DNA of 64,000 bases, from the NCBI GenBank assembly GCA_947044405.1, contig CAMRHE010000169.1, positions 2,046,501 to 2,110,500 on the forward strand. Direction: 5' to 3'. Numbering within the stretch: position 1 is the first letter of the stretch; the number at the start of each line of letters is the position of its first letter. Origin of the DNA: Leptodactylus fallax (lineage: Eukaryota > Chordata > Amphibia > Anura > Leptodactylidae). A program made the translations under genes and the position numbers. The notes below the pieces were generated by a model. The model did no database searches. It was not told the DNA's origin and saw nothing but the letters and a program-made list of their open reading frames with translations. This document shows, one piece after another, positions 45,865 through 56,466 of the stretch.

Positions 45865-46222
45865 AGGGTCTTTCCAGTTCATTTTTATTGACGTTCTATC
45901 CTTAGGACAGATTATCAATAAGAGATCAGTGGACCCCTCCTCTGATCAACTGTATGAAGGGGCTATGGTGCCTGTTTATATCACACTCTGTCTGTTTATA
46001 GTGACCGTGTGATGTAATTACAGCCTTGTCACATACTGTAGACATGTACAGGCTGAGGCTGTAGTTACATTACATGGCCGCTATGAGATGAATGACACTA
46101 TGTAAACAGAGAAGCAGTCACAGCGCTTACACAGGTACCACGGTTCATTCAAACAGCTGATCAGTGGGGGTCCTGGGATTTTGAGCCCCACTGATTAGTT
46201 TATTAATGACCTGGAAAACCTT
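45865..46222. mobile_element. TTAA-flanked palindromic MITE (AGGGTCTTTCCAG ends)
   Basis: 358 bp between TTAA at 45861-45864 and 46223-46226. The ends are AGGGTCTTTCCAGTTCAT and the reverse complement of AAGGTTTTCCAGGTCATTAA. The interior arms share GATCAGTGGACCCC / GGGGTCCTGGGATTTTGAGCC and the pair GTGATGTAATTACAGCC / GGCTGTAGTTACATTACATG. Confidence 0.72.
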
Positions 46223-46226
46223 TTAA

Positions 46227-47067
46227 TTAGTTAACACCTGGGGCATTATTAATAAGGGGCACTATTTATACAGACAGACATTATTAATATAAAGATGCAC
46301 TTGGGAGTATTATTCATTATGGGGGGGTTATATCACATATTTTATAATTGGGGGTAGCAGCAGAATGGGGGCTTTGTGTAGGTGAGGACAATGTGGGTTG
46401 GATGCCTGGTAAAGTGAGGAGCCAAAGATGTCTGTGTTGCAAACTTTACAGAGACAAGTCACAGCTGGAAGAAGTGGCGGTTCAAAGGGAAGAGAAGGGA
46501 AATGTGAAGGATTAGTCAGAGACGTCACCTGTAAGTCACAAAATGTTACTGCCCTGTATTCACCTAAATGATAGAGGATAAATACCTGATTGATGGGGTT
46601 CTGTCTGCTGAGACCCCCCACTGGGCCTGAGAATTGGGTTTTTTCCCCCCATTGGGTGGGAATTCAGCCTGGCTGCAGCCAGGCTGAATATAAGCGTGTC
46701 ACTTGGTGGATGGACGAACCTGCTTCACTTCGATGGGAGTGACAAAGATACCTGAAGTCCAGTACTCAGCTATCTTCGGCGTTCCTATTATAGAGAATGG
46801 GGGCCACGTGGGCTCATCCATCCACCAAGCAGAAGATGTGTGAAGTTATTGTCATTGTTAATGCCATGTTGTTGATCTGATACTGAAGTAATATAGGAAG
46901 AAGAATTCTTAAAAACTGTTTCATAAGTTTGTGTATGTTTATTGTACGACAATAACAGTGTGTGACGCTAACAGCATATAAACTCAATTTTATATTTTTT
47001 TTTTTTTTTGGGGGGGGGCGTCTTTTAATAGTCTGCCTCAGGCAGAAAAGAGGCTAGGTTCACCACT
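46227..47067. other. Right part of the hAT composite
   Basis: No gene. A perfect hairpin ATTCAGCCTGGCTG / CAGCCAGGCTGAAT lies at 46661-46690. 46240-46330 has weak repeats of GGCACTATTTATA / GCACTTGGGAGTATTATT resembling decayed 31-bp units. Confidence 0.5.
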
Positions 47068-47309
47068 GAATACTTACTATAAGTATCTAGGAAGCATTTG
47101 ATGAAACTAGGAGGTGTAGGACCCTAGGTTATAGAGGTCCTTGGACTATTGTCCCGTTTGCTTCCCATATAATCTGCCCTGGGTGATAGGTATTCCTATG
47201 TCTATCTATGTGACTATACAAATAATCGGGTGGCAAAAATTGTTGCAGTCTCACTCAGGTAGCGGGGATGGTGTAGAAAATGGAGTAACATTTCATAACT
47301 GAAGTGTTA

Positions 47310-47501
47310 GGCTGGAGACACATGGAGTTTTTGTTGCTTTTTTGGTGTAAATTTTGTGGTGAGCCAAAGCCAGGAGTGGATTCTAAAGGAATTGGAAATA
47401 TAAAGGAAAGACCTACAATTCTCCTTCCTGCTGAATTCACTCCTGGTTTTGGCTCAAAATCTGCATCAAAAAGCTACAAAATTTCATGTGTGTTTTCAGC
47501 C
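47310..47501. mobile_element. Harbinger-like MITE, diverged subfamily
   Basis: GGCTGGAGACACATGGAG after TTA at the left, TGTGTTTTCAGCC before TCA at the right. In the middle GAGCCAAAGCCAGGAGTGGA and ACTCCTGGTTTTGGCTC form an inverted pair. Confidence 0.55.
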
Positions 47502-47904
47502 TCAGATGTGCCAAATTTATGGAATATCATACTACATTTGATAAATTTTGCACAATTTACTGCAACATCGACTCCAGCAAAACTGACTATAAGTTTCTGC
47601 TCATGATCAATCTGTTTAATAAAATAGTCTAATGACTATGATGCTATGAGACCAGGCTTCCTGTGTTTAGCCATACAGCCATCTTAGGCCTTATTCACAC
47701 AATCATTCAGTTTTTGATTGATTGAAAAACTAATGTAAATGTCTATTTTTAATGACCGCTGTCTATTCCATTTGTTGGTTTTTGATGGCCAAGTGTCATC
47801 CATCTTGCATCGGTTTATAATAAATATGTAAAACTTGAATTTCACCCTAGTGATTCATTGTTAATGGATGCAACTCAGATGTCAATCCATTCTAAATTCA
47901 TTAA

Positions 47905-48115
47905 GGCTAAGACCCCACGTTTCGGAAACGCAGCTTTTTTTGTTGCAGATTTTATTGCATTTTATTTGAGCCAGAGTCAGGAATGTATTGAGCAGAAGGT
48001 AGAAATATAAGTACTTCCTATATATGTCCCATTACTTTTGTAGCCATTCTTGGCTTTGGCTCAAAAAACCTCAACAAAATCTGCAACAAAAAATCCGCCA
48101 TGTGGGGCCTCAGCC
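47905..48115. mobile_element. Harbinger-like MITE, complete short subfamily copy
   Basis: 211 bp. GGCTAAGACCCCACGTTTCG at the left after TAA, CCATGTGGGGCCTCAGCC at the right before TCA. Internal TTTGTTGCAGATTTTATTGC pairs with CAACAAAATCTGCAACAAAA, and GAGCCAGAGTCAGGAATG pairs with CATTCTTGGCTTTGGCTC. It serves as the uninterrupted reference for the nested copy at 13425-14497. Confidence 0.72.
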
Positions 48116-48419
48116 TCAAAAAGGATCCAGTGATTTCTATTGGGTCCATGTGTCTGTCAAAAAGGACAAATATAGAGCATGGGTGTTTTTTTTTTTTTTT
48201 TGTTTTTTTTTTAAATGACCATTTCTTTCTGTCCATTATAAAAGCTGACATTTGAATTGAATACACTCATTCACTTTCATTGGGCTGTGTGACAGGCATT
48301 AAAAAAAAGCGCCATCACATGGCTGCTTTTTACGGTTGTGTGCCTATTTCATGGACTGTATATGACTGTGTGAAGCAGGCTAACTATGGAGTAATTTTGA
48401 TATAATATCAAAACATTTC

Positions 48420-48890
48420 ATCTAATATAAATTCTATTATTTTAAGATCTAGTTGTGTTCAATTAATTTGTATAATTCTTACATAAATATATTCAGCAAC
48501 AGATCTTAAAAAAATCATTTTATTTTCCACCAACATGACAGGTTTGCGATACAAAAAAAATCAAATGTGATCAAGCAATTCATCGTGGCATACGCGAACT
48601 GTGCACGTTTAAATCATCTCAAATATTTCTATCTTTTGTCAGATGAATCAAACTTTCAGTAACAAAAAAAAAAAACCCAAGCAATTAGCGATGCATGACA
48701 AATTTGTATTTGAATACTCTGCTAATTATTATGCTGCTCTTCATTTAACTTTCCATAAGAAACTTGTTAAATGCCAATTAAATATAATTAAACACACATG
48801 CACACGGCGCATCACCGATGTACGTTTACTAACTGGAGGATTGTCTTCGTGTGAGCAGAACTCTGCTGTAAACTGATTGGGTAAATAGCA
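48420..48890. other. Repeat-free AT-rich block, candidate conserved non-coding element
   Basis: A 470-base island free of the surrounding repeats and rich in TAATT/ATTA cores (TTCAATTAATTTGTATAATT, AAGCAATTAGCGATGCATGA, TGCCAATTAAATATAATTAA). It has no coding potential. This is a suggestion only; conservation cannot be tested here. The remainder of 48116-48960 is unassigned. Confidence 0.3.
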
Positions 48891-48964
48891 CATACTTTGT
48901 CTATCCACTTCTTACTGGAGGTCATTTTTAAGTACGGATGATTTTGTATTAGCAACGTACTTTA

Positions 48965-49240
48965 TGCCGGGCCCCACGTTGCGAATATGTGGCATTTTGG
49001 CCGCGGCAAAAAACGCTGCATATTACAGTACCTGGCTAATCCCATCCACACTTTGTACGGAATTATACCTACAGAAATGCTGGCTATTTCTGTATAGGTA
49101 TAATAGCTATAGAAGGTCTGCACAGGAAAACTATGCAGACTTTATGTGACAAAGGCTGTAGAAAAAAAAAAGTGACGTGTTTCCACCGCGGTCTTTTCCA
49201 CAGTATTTTTTGGCTGTGGCTTGATACTGGGGCCTTAGCC
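48965..49240. mobile_element. Harbinger-like MITE
   Basis: TGCCGGGCCCCACGTTGCG after TTA, ending ATACTGGGGCCTTAGCC before TAA. The interior has CAGAAATGCTGGCTATTTCT and GTCTGCACAGGAAAACTATG. Confidence 0.68.
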
Positions 49241-49317
49241 TAAAAGGGTTTTTTGAGATTAACATAATTTTCCCAGATTCTCTTTTATAATCTCATGCAA
49301 ATAGCAACATTCCTTTA

Positions 49318-49430
49318 GACTAAGGCCCCACGTAGTGGGCCCAAGAAAAAAAGAGCTGCCGGAAAAAAACAATGGCAGCAACGCATTGCGTTTTCTCCCT
49401 CAGCGCTTTTGCCAGAAAGTCCGCAGAGGA
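49318..49430. mobile_element. Harbinger-like MITE, 5' part
   Basis: GACTAAGGCCCCACGTAGTG after TTA, then GCCGGAAAAAAACAATGGCA and CAGAAAGTCCGCAGAGG, very like the left part of the 19186-19507 copy. It breaks off at about 49430. Confidence 0.6.
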
Positions 49431-50330
49431 GGAGAAGGAGTAGGAGAAACAGTTGGTGATGGGGATGATAACGATGACCAGGTGCTAGTTGTAGATGAGG
49501 CCTTTCCTACAAGGAAGTTCACAGAGAGAAGCCCCTGTCAGTGCCACTGCCACGTCTATTTCACCAAATAAGATAGTGATCCCTTTTCATGTGATTAGTG
49601 GTGTCGTTCCTACATTTGTTCCTGCATGTTAATGGATAAGTTTCTGCTTGCAGATTCTGTACTTCTCCATGAATTTATCATTTGGCATTGTACAAAAAAA
49701 ATTCCCAGTGGGAGATGACCGTGTGTAGTTGCTGCCAACAGCAGCACCGGAAACACCACCAGTGCCACCACCTCCACCCTGTGAATTTCCCCTAGGTCTG
49801 CCCCAGGCAGGCTTTTAGATGTTGGGCCTGTGCAATGACTGGAATCATTACATCACCAGTGCAACCACCCTCTTCACCTGTTGTCATCTTGTCACCCTGA
49901 CCTCGTTGCCAGCAAAAGAATCATCATTGGCAATGTCATCATCTTCCCTACTTTTTTTTCTGACACATCATGGCAATGTACACCCTCAGAATTTCCATCT
50001 CCAGATTTCCCACTAGCCCCCCCAGCCCAGCAGAGCAACTACCAGTAGTAGCTACTAGTAAAAAGTATTTTAAACGAATGTGACTGTGTATACAGATGAA
50101 ACTGAACTATTGTGCAACACATTTAGACAAAATTAGATTATTGGCAATTAAAGGGTTAACTGTCCTGTCTGTGAGTCTGTAATTCTTTATTAGAACAGGA
50201 ATGCAGCAGTCTCAAGCTCAAACAGTAGCGCAGATATGCCCTCACTCCTATCTATTGATTTCTATCACTAATCTGCCTGTGTAATTGCTTGAATCTGACT
50301 GAATTCTCCTATTCTAACTATTGCTTACAA
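49431..50330. other. Unassigned DNA with decayed coding-like composition
   Basis: 49430-49560 and 49690-50020 have GAT/GAG-rich or CACCAC-rich triplet texture (GATGGGGATGATAACGATGA; ACCACCAGTGCCACCACCTC), as seen in acidic or low-complexity protein-coding relics. Several stops interrupt each frame and no domain was recognised. Confidence 0.3.
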
Positions 50331-50331
50331 G

Positions 50332-50705
50332 CAGGGACGTAACTAGTACAGCATAGTGCCCCCTTTCCTGGTGTGTACACAGTATAACTTCCCATTTACA
50401 CACACTATATTGTCCCAAAGTGGCCTCCAGACAGTATAGTATCCCATAGTGGCCCCTCCACACCATATAATGTCCCATAGTGACTCCTGCACACAGTATA
50501 ATATCACATAGTAGCCCCTCCACACAGTATAATGTCACATAGTGGCCCCTGCATACAGTATAATGTCCCATAGTGGCCCCTGCACACAGTATAATGTCCT
50601 ATATCGGCCCCTCCACACATTATAATGCCCCACAGTGCCCCCCCCCCTCAGCATTATGTCCCATAGTGGTCCCTCTACACAGTATTATGTCCCATCGTGG
50701 CCTCA
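50332..50705. repeat. 31-bp minisatellite, array 3, in a hAT-like left end
   Basis: Begins CAGGGACGTAACTAG, which resembles a hAT terminus (CAGGGGCG type). Then about 10-11 units of period 31 contain CACAGTATAATGTCCCATAG then TGGCCCCTGCA, in the opposite orientation to array 2. No right terminus was found, so the carrier element appears truncated near 50705. Confidence 0.8.
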
Positions 50706-50739
50706 ACGGTGTTCATTGCAAATATTGCAAAAATTTCAG

Positions 50740-50960
50740 GTTCAGCAGAAAGGCGCAAATAATAAATACGGCAAACACGTTAGCCCGAGTGGCCACGCCT
50801 ACTTTTCTCCCCAAAATCACAAGGTGGCCGATAGGGAATTCTCACGTAGAAAAAAGGCGCAAACACTTCATAAATAAGACGTAACGGAGAAAAAGGCACA
50901 AGAAAGGCGTAGCTCACGCCAAAATCAGGCGTAAACACGTTGACAAATGTGCCCCATTGA
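50740..50960. repeat. Anuran repeat fragment (GGCGCAAA / GGCGTAAACACG)
   Basis: AGAAAGGCGCAAATAATAAA, AAAAAGGCGCAAACACTTCA and AGAAAGGCGTAGCTCACGCC recur within 200 bases, ending GTTGACAAATGTGCCCCA. Non-coding; class unknown. Confidence 0.45.
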
Positions 50961-52824
50961 CTGTCTTTAATGGGTGAAACTACGTTGTGTGAATCTAGGC
51001 TCAGTGGAATATTTATCAATTATTAATAGTTATTATTTGTTGCAATTTATTTATTATCTATTGATACAGCCATTAGCTAGTTGTGGTCTTTATTATTATT
51101 AATTAGTTTGGTTTGGTATGGGTGTTGTATGTTTGGTTGTTGCATGTATATGCACTATTTCCAATATGAATATAAATTGCATGTCACTAGACTTAGTGGA
51201 GTCAGTTCTTGATTCATCGGAAGTGTATTCTGTTTATACTAAAACTGCTCTGTAATACATCTCTACCTAGACATCATTAAGTGCAGTGGTAGGATTTTCA
51301 GATTAACTCTTGGGAGGGTCATGTAAATTGGTTTCCAGGTTCTTTGACTACTTCAAAGTTGAACAAATTACTTCTGACGGTTTAGTGAAATTAGACATCT
51401 TGTACTCTGAGTAGGTATAAATAAGGACTATTAGCTGCATGATGGGAGTGACACACACCATCTGTGCCAAAATTGCGCTACCTGCATTAAAACTTGTTTT
51501 TCTTCCAGAACATATAATTCGTACAATAAATCCCTTAGTAGTTTATTAAAGGGCTATGCATGTAGCAGCCTGTAGGACACAAGCTCACCGTTAAACACCT
51601 GTTGTAGCTGTGCTCCAGCCTCAGTTATGGGGCAGAGCTTAGCTTAGGGGGACAGCCAAATATTTTTTTCTGTCAGTAAAGACAGCTAATTTGGGAAGTC
51701 TGATCTTGCGACTAAATCAACAATTCAGTTCTCACAGCTTCATGTTTAAGAAGGGAATGGACTCCACCTAGTAATGTAACCCATCCATTTCCTCCTTGCC
51801 TCTCCCTAGGCTTTTGTTAATGAATTCCCCAGGTAAGACACACATTTCTTACATCCAGGAGCACTCCTCATAATTCTCACTGCCTTGTGACTGTCAGTCT
51901 ACTAATTTAATACTTCCTATTGGGTGGATAGATTTTGTCCTAGTGATTGCTCCTTAGGTATTTTATTTCAAATAACTTTACAAGTGTAAGATGAGCAGTA
52001 GTTTCTCAAAAGGCGAGGATTTTTCTCATGCAAACTATGTAACATCAATTGCCAGGGGTGCAAATATGCGGCAGCGGGAGGAAGATTGAAAATGGACACC
52101 TTTAAAACATTTATTTTTTTATAGGAAAAGAATGACTAAAGTGCATATCAATTATACAACCTAATTGTACAATTAATGGGTTAAATTTTCTGCAACAATT
52201 AATACAAACACATCCACAGAACTTGTTATATAGGGTAACTATGTTGCTCTTAGTTAGTGCCCTTTTGGTTATGCTGATATGATCCAAGCTCGGACTGTGT
52301 ATCTAAAGAGGGAAATCAATAGATTTTAAACAGCAGAATAATGACATTTCATAGTATAAAGCTTGTCTGTTTTGTCTCTGCTTCTATGCTAGCATCTACA
52401 GAAAATGTAAACAGATGGATATCTGTCATGTGACATCCACTTTTAGGAATGTGTTCTTGTGAGCAGAGGTCACACGACTGGATATCCATGCTGAGTAAAG
52501 TTATCCATACACTGTAGACACAGTAGCTATCAGCCTACAACTCTCTTACCTGCTTATCCTGCACCAAAGTGCTGCATGCATAGTGAATTTGGAGAAGGGA
52601 GAAAGCAAACATAAAAACTCCAGATAAGGCAATAATACAAACATTAAATGCATTATATTATTACACAGCAGACAGGTCATTTAAAAATCAAAAATATATT
52701 GTAAGTGTATGGTACATGTTTTGAAAGTACAATGCCCTATATTAAGAACCCCCTATGAGTAGGTGTACCAGAAAATCAGGAGTAGGAAGCTGCTATGTGG
52801 AATTTTTACAGAGCTAAAGTTCTT
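50961..52824. other. Single-copy-looking DNA
   Basis: About 1.9 kb with no recognised gene or repeat. Confidence 0.45.
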
Positions 52825-52828
52825 AAAG

Positions 52829-53330
52829 GGGTTGTCTGGCCCAAATTGATTTTTCAGACAAATGACTGGACAATCCCTGTAGGCTAGGTTAACATCTGCA
52901 TCAGAGATTCAGTTCAGAGTATACATCACAGATTCTATCAAACCTCATGCATACTGAGCTTTTTTTTCACCAAAATCACAGGCACTATAACAGAAACCAG
53001 ACAAAGTAATTGGCAGAACTAACACTGTAGAAGCCATAGTGGCTGCTATGGGGATCATGAGGTTAAGAGGCCGGCCCCCACTAATTTTTTAATAGGCCAT
53101 TAGATACTGGATCACTCCAGTAGGTAATGGCTGATATTCACTTACCCATCCCTGTTCCTGCCTATGGTCAGCTCCAGATTTCACATCCTGATGTTATTTA
53201 GTTTTGGGATGTAATATACAGTAACAGCCTGGAGCCGAAGAATATGCAGCCATGGGCAGGAGCAGGGATGGGTAAGTGAATATCGGTCATCACTTGCTCG
53301 AATAATCCAGGAGATAGTGGCCTAATGTCA
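52829..53330. repeat. TTAA-element fragment and a fold-back repeat
   Basis: AGGGGTTGTCTGGCCCAAAT follows TTAA at 52825-52828 and is answered by GACTGGACAATCCCT at about 52865, a very short palindrome. From 53092 to about 53323, AGGCCATTAGATACTGGATC with TTCACTTACCCATCCCTG pairs with CAGGGATGGGTAAGTGAAT and GGAGATAGTGGCCT. Confidence 0.6.
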
Positions 53331-53334
53331 CTGC

Positions 53335-53595
53335 AGGGGACAGTAAAGGGGGCACTTAATGTATGGGGGCCAATAAATGGATCAATATACTTTGTAGGAG
53401 CCAGTAAAGAGGGTCATATACTGTGTGGGGGCCAATAAAGGGGGCAGTATACTATGTGAAGGCAAGTAAATGGGACATTAGACTGTGTGGGAACCATAAA
53501 AAGTGTTATTATACTGTGTGAGGGCAAGAAAAGGGGGAAATATGTTGCGTGTGAGCCAGTAAAGGGGGGTAATGCTGTGTGGGTGCCAGTAAAGG
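53335..53595. repeat. 31-bp minisatellite, array 4 (about 8 diverged units)
   Basis: CTGTGTG-type landmarks lie at 53421, 53452, 53483 and 53514, exactly 31 apart. The units contain ACTGTGTGGGGGCCAATAAA then GGGGGCAGTAT. The first half matches the other arrays, while the second half differs (CAATAAAGGG in place of CACTATGGGG). Confidence 0.8.
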
Positions 53596-53597
53596 GA

Positions 53598-53740
53598 AGC
53601 ATGGTGGCTCAGTGGTTAATACTGTTGCCCTTGCTAGGTTTGAATCCAACCAAGGACAACATCTGCAAGGGGTTTGTATGGTCCCTCTGTGTTTGTGGGG
53701 GTTTCCTCCAAACACATACTGATAGGGAAACAAACAGAGC
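53598..53740 (+). repeat. tRNA-derived SINE
   Basis: Pol III A-box TGGCTCAGTGG at 53605-53615 (consensus TRGCNNAGYGG) and B-box-like GGTTTGAATCC at 53637-53647 (consensus GGTTCGANTCC, one difference), at tRNA-like spacing. The tail CAAGGACAACATCTGCAAGG then GGTTTGTATGG, through GTGTTTGTGGGGGTTTCCTC, is a sequence I recognise from vertebrate SINEs. It is not a functional tRNA, since the cloverleaf arms are absent. Confidence 0.75.
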
Positions 53741-54480
53741 TCTTAAGAGGAACTGAGAAATGCATCAACTCAAACAGCATGATAACAACTAGACTTTGTC
53801 ATTAAGATGTGTTAAGGAGATAATAGAAAGTCTCAAATTCTCCTTTAAAACAGAAATAATATTCTTATTATTTTTGTGAAATTCAAGCCTTCCTCAGAGA
53901 ATCTTGATAACACTGCAGAATGCTTTTCCTTGAATAGGATCCATATATTTGGTGCAATCAATACTGCAGACATGAAGAGTAAGTGTAAAGCCCTCATTTG
54001 TCGTCTCATTTCTTCTGAAATTATGGATTGTGGATAAACACCTCGCTTTTCAAACCAAGAAACAGTCAGATGGCACAGAACCCATGACAAGTGAAATATC
54101 AGATTAAATTTCAAGAAAGGTATATGTTATTCACCTGTTAGGGTAGAAGGAATAACAGTTTTCAAAGTACTGCATGATACAAAGAGAATTCTGTAAAATA
54201 TGTAAAAATAATGAGACATTTTTAAAAACACACTTTTTTGTGTATGTATTTATTTGTACACTCAGGCTTCATGCACATAATTGTACAGTCCGAGTCACTT
54301 CAAGTGTATCCTTTCCGATATTTTTAGAGCAGGCCCTATTCAGATCCATCAGGTATATCAGAACGGTACAGAACATCAGAAGAGACTCAGAATGCATACT
54401 TAGTCATGTGCATGAAGCCTGAAACTTCAGAACTGCCAGTACGTTATTTGCTATATCTGATTTTGATTGTATACATAGTA
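53741..54480. other. Unassigned DNA
   Basis: No gene or repeat boundary recognised. Confidence 0.4.
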
Positions 54481-54484
54481 TTAA

Positions 54485-54729
54485 AGGGGTTGCTCAGGAA
54501 TTGGACCAATCTATATGGAGGCCCAGGAGGTGTAAAATTACAAAAAGCACATCACATGTCCCGACACTTCATTGTCCACTGCCGGTCATTGCAAGAAGTC
54601 CTGAGGCATATGTGAGTCCTCAGGCCACTGATTGGTCTCAGCAGTCATGTGGGGCGTAGAACTTCTGACAACAAGGCCCTGGCACATCGGGGGCTGACAA
54701 CAGAATGCTGGGGACAAGTGAGTATGCAC

Positions 54730-54784
<55 letters not shown>

Positions 54785-54873
54785 CATTATTATTATTAGT
54801 AGTAGTAGTAGTAGTATTCATTTTACACCTCCAGAGCCTCCACAGGGGTTGATCCAATACCTGGACAAACCCT
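54485..54873. mobile_element. TTAA-flanked palindromic MITE with ATT/AGT microsatellite
   Basis: 389 bp between TTAA at 54481-54484 and 54874-54877. The ends are AGGGGTTGCTCAGGAATTGG and the reverse complement of AGGGTTTGTCCAGGTATTGG. The arms share GAGGTGTAAAATTACAAAAA and TCATTTTACACCTCCAGAG. Same family as 3101-3452. A (TTA)n then (AGT)n tract at 54734-54817 sits in the right arm. Confidence 0.82.
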
Positions 54874-54877
54874 TTAA

Positions 54878-55458
54878 GTTACAATAAAAGGGTTGTCTAC
54901 ATTTGAAATAAAAACTGAACCAAGTACTTGACCTGAAGTTCAGCCTTAAAAAGAATGTATCATCTGAAAATCACATATTATTCCAGTAAGGTTCTATTAT
55001 AAACATATTTTCTTGAGTTTACAAGTGTTTTTTATGATGATCCATATAAAACACCTTAAATTATTTTAGTTTGCGCCCTGACCCCTGGACCAATAGTTTA
55101 ACAACTTTCAACTTTTCTGTGTAGACTAGTATGATTCCGCAGAGTCATTTTATTATCATTAGGTGGTGATGTTTCACAGATGTCAGCATTACTGCACAAG
55201 CTAAGTCCTAGATGAAGCAGTAACACTACACAAAGATCATATTTTCCTTCTGTAGTTTGCTTTCTCTTTCTAGAGACTGTATAAGTCTATTGACACTTTT
55301 CTGCTTATTACTGTAACTTCCTCTCGTTGCAGCTGCCATGAAGCATGCACACCCTTTACACGCAATACAAGAATGAAGTGTGTGCCTCCTGCTTAGTCGT
55401 CCCCATGGAAGATTTTCAAATAACAAATAGCTACATATTAAAAAAAAAACATAAACAT
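54878..55458. other. Unassigned DNA
   Basis: No gene recognised. 54940-55090 resembles degenerate repeat sequence without boundaries. Confidence 0.35.
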
Positions 55459-55459
55459 A

Positions 55460-55845
55460 ATGGGACAGGTTTATTAAGATTGGTGTATTGTATGCTAGTC
55501 TTAATAAAGGCCATGATAGGCACAGGGAACCAGTGATTCATGAAGAGACTCTGGCCTCCTCATAAATCAGCTGCACATCCCAGTTCCAGAATGGAAGTCT
55601 ATGTCAGTTAGGCTGTTTAGCCTGGTTTAGATTTCTATTATAACTCACACCAGAAAACTGGCGTGAGTTATAATGAGTATATCAGGTCGAGGTTTCTCCA
55701 GCCCACCCTGGTCTGCCCACATTTTCACAATTTGGCAAGCAAGGCGTGGCACACCAAGGGTCTTACGCCAAATGTGCACAACAATATCATCAAAATACAC
55801 CAGAAAACTGGCGTTGAGGGATTTATAAATCTCCCCAATGGGACC
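55460..55845 (+). repeat. Anuran repeat (AATAAATCTGCCCC family), copy 2
   Basis: Starts GGGACAGGTTTATTAAGATT, contains GAAGAGACTCTGGCCTCCTC, and has CACCAGAAAACTGGCG twice (55650 and 55798). Ends GATTTATAAATCTCCCCAAT. Related to 36150-36402 in the opposite orientation. Confidence 0.55.
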
Positions 55846-56124
55846 AATATATGAATCCTGTGTAAGAATTAAACAGTGCAAACTAGAAATAAGTATGAAA
55901 ATGCTTCAGATTTACGACAGAGACTGGGGTTGGATGATAAGTTTGGAGTATCAGTAGTCTAAGTTCATATTACTTATTAGTTGGCTTACTTTGTGCAAGA
56001 ATTTTGTGCCAGAATTTTGGGCAATTTAGGTGTACAGCAGTGAATTCCAAGTCACGCATTTTTTTGAAACCACACCCCTTTTTTTTACTAAACCATAACC
56101 CATGTCAGACAAAGGAGAAAAAGT

Positions 56125-56380
56125 GTCAAAAACCACAGTGTTTCACAGTACCTGCAAAGTGGATGGGATTCTGGATAATCCTATCCACACATTGCAAAAA
56201 AAATATCTGCAGCGGACATGCTGCAATTTCAAAAACCATTGCATTTTTGTAAATCGCAGCATGTCAATAATATCTACAGAAACGCTGTTGTTTTCCATAT
56301 AGGTATAATTGAACCAAAAAGTCCACAGTGAAAAACTCTGCGGAATTTTTGGCTGAGGCTCGCTACATGGGGCCTTAGCC
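56125..56380. mobile_element. Harbinger-like MITE
   Basis: GCAAAGTGGATGGGATTCTG, GCAGCATGTCAATAATATCT, AAGTCCACAGTGAAAAACTC and the end ACATGGGGCCTTAGCC before TAA. The left end is eroded. Confidence 0.62.
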
Positions 56381-56466
56381 TAAAACACATAGTGAATGTG
56401 AAGCTGAAATTCTGGCAAGCTCAATTTAGTAAATTTCCCCCATTATTTTTATTCTACAGACTTATA

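Larger units (their letters stand above)
44034..47068. mobile_element. hAT-type composite element with perfect 8-bp target duplication
   Basis: 3035 bp. Left end CAGGGGCGCACCGCTAATGA. Right end is the reverse complement of CAGTGGTGAACCTAGCCTC. AATACTTA flanks both sides exactly (44026-44033 and 47069-47076). The subterminal parts are related (GCCGCCTCAGGCGGC at left, CTGCCTCAGGCAG near the right). No transposase gene is inside. The interior carries a hairpin-family copy, about 27 units of a 31-bp minisatellite, and two TTAA palindromes. The T- and G-homopolymer at 46990-47018 lies near the right end. Confidence 0.85.

Noticed and set aside
53605..53647. tRNA gene
   Set aside because: A- and B-boxes are present but acceptor, anticodon and T arms do not fold; it is the head of a SINE.
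54645..54887. Open frames rich in Asn, Leu or Ile
   Set aside because: Translation of the (TTA)n microsatellite.
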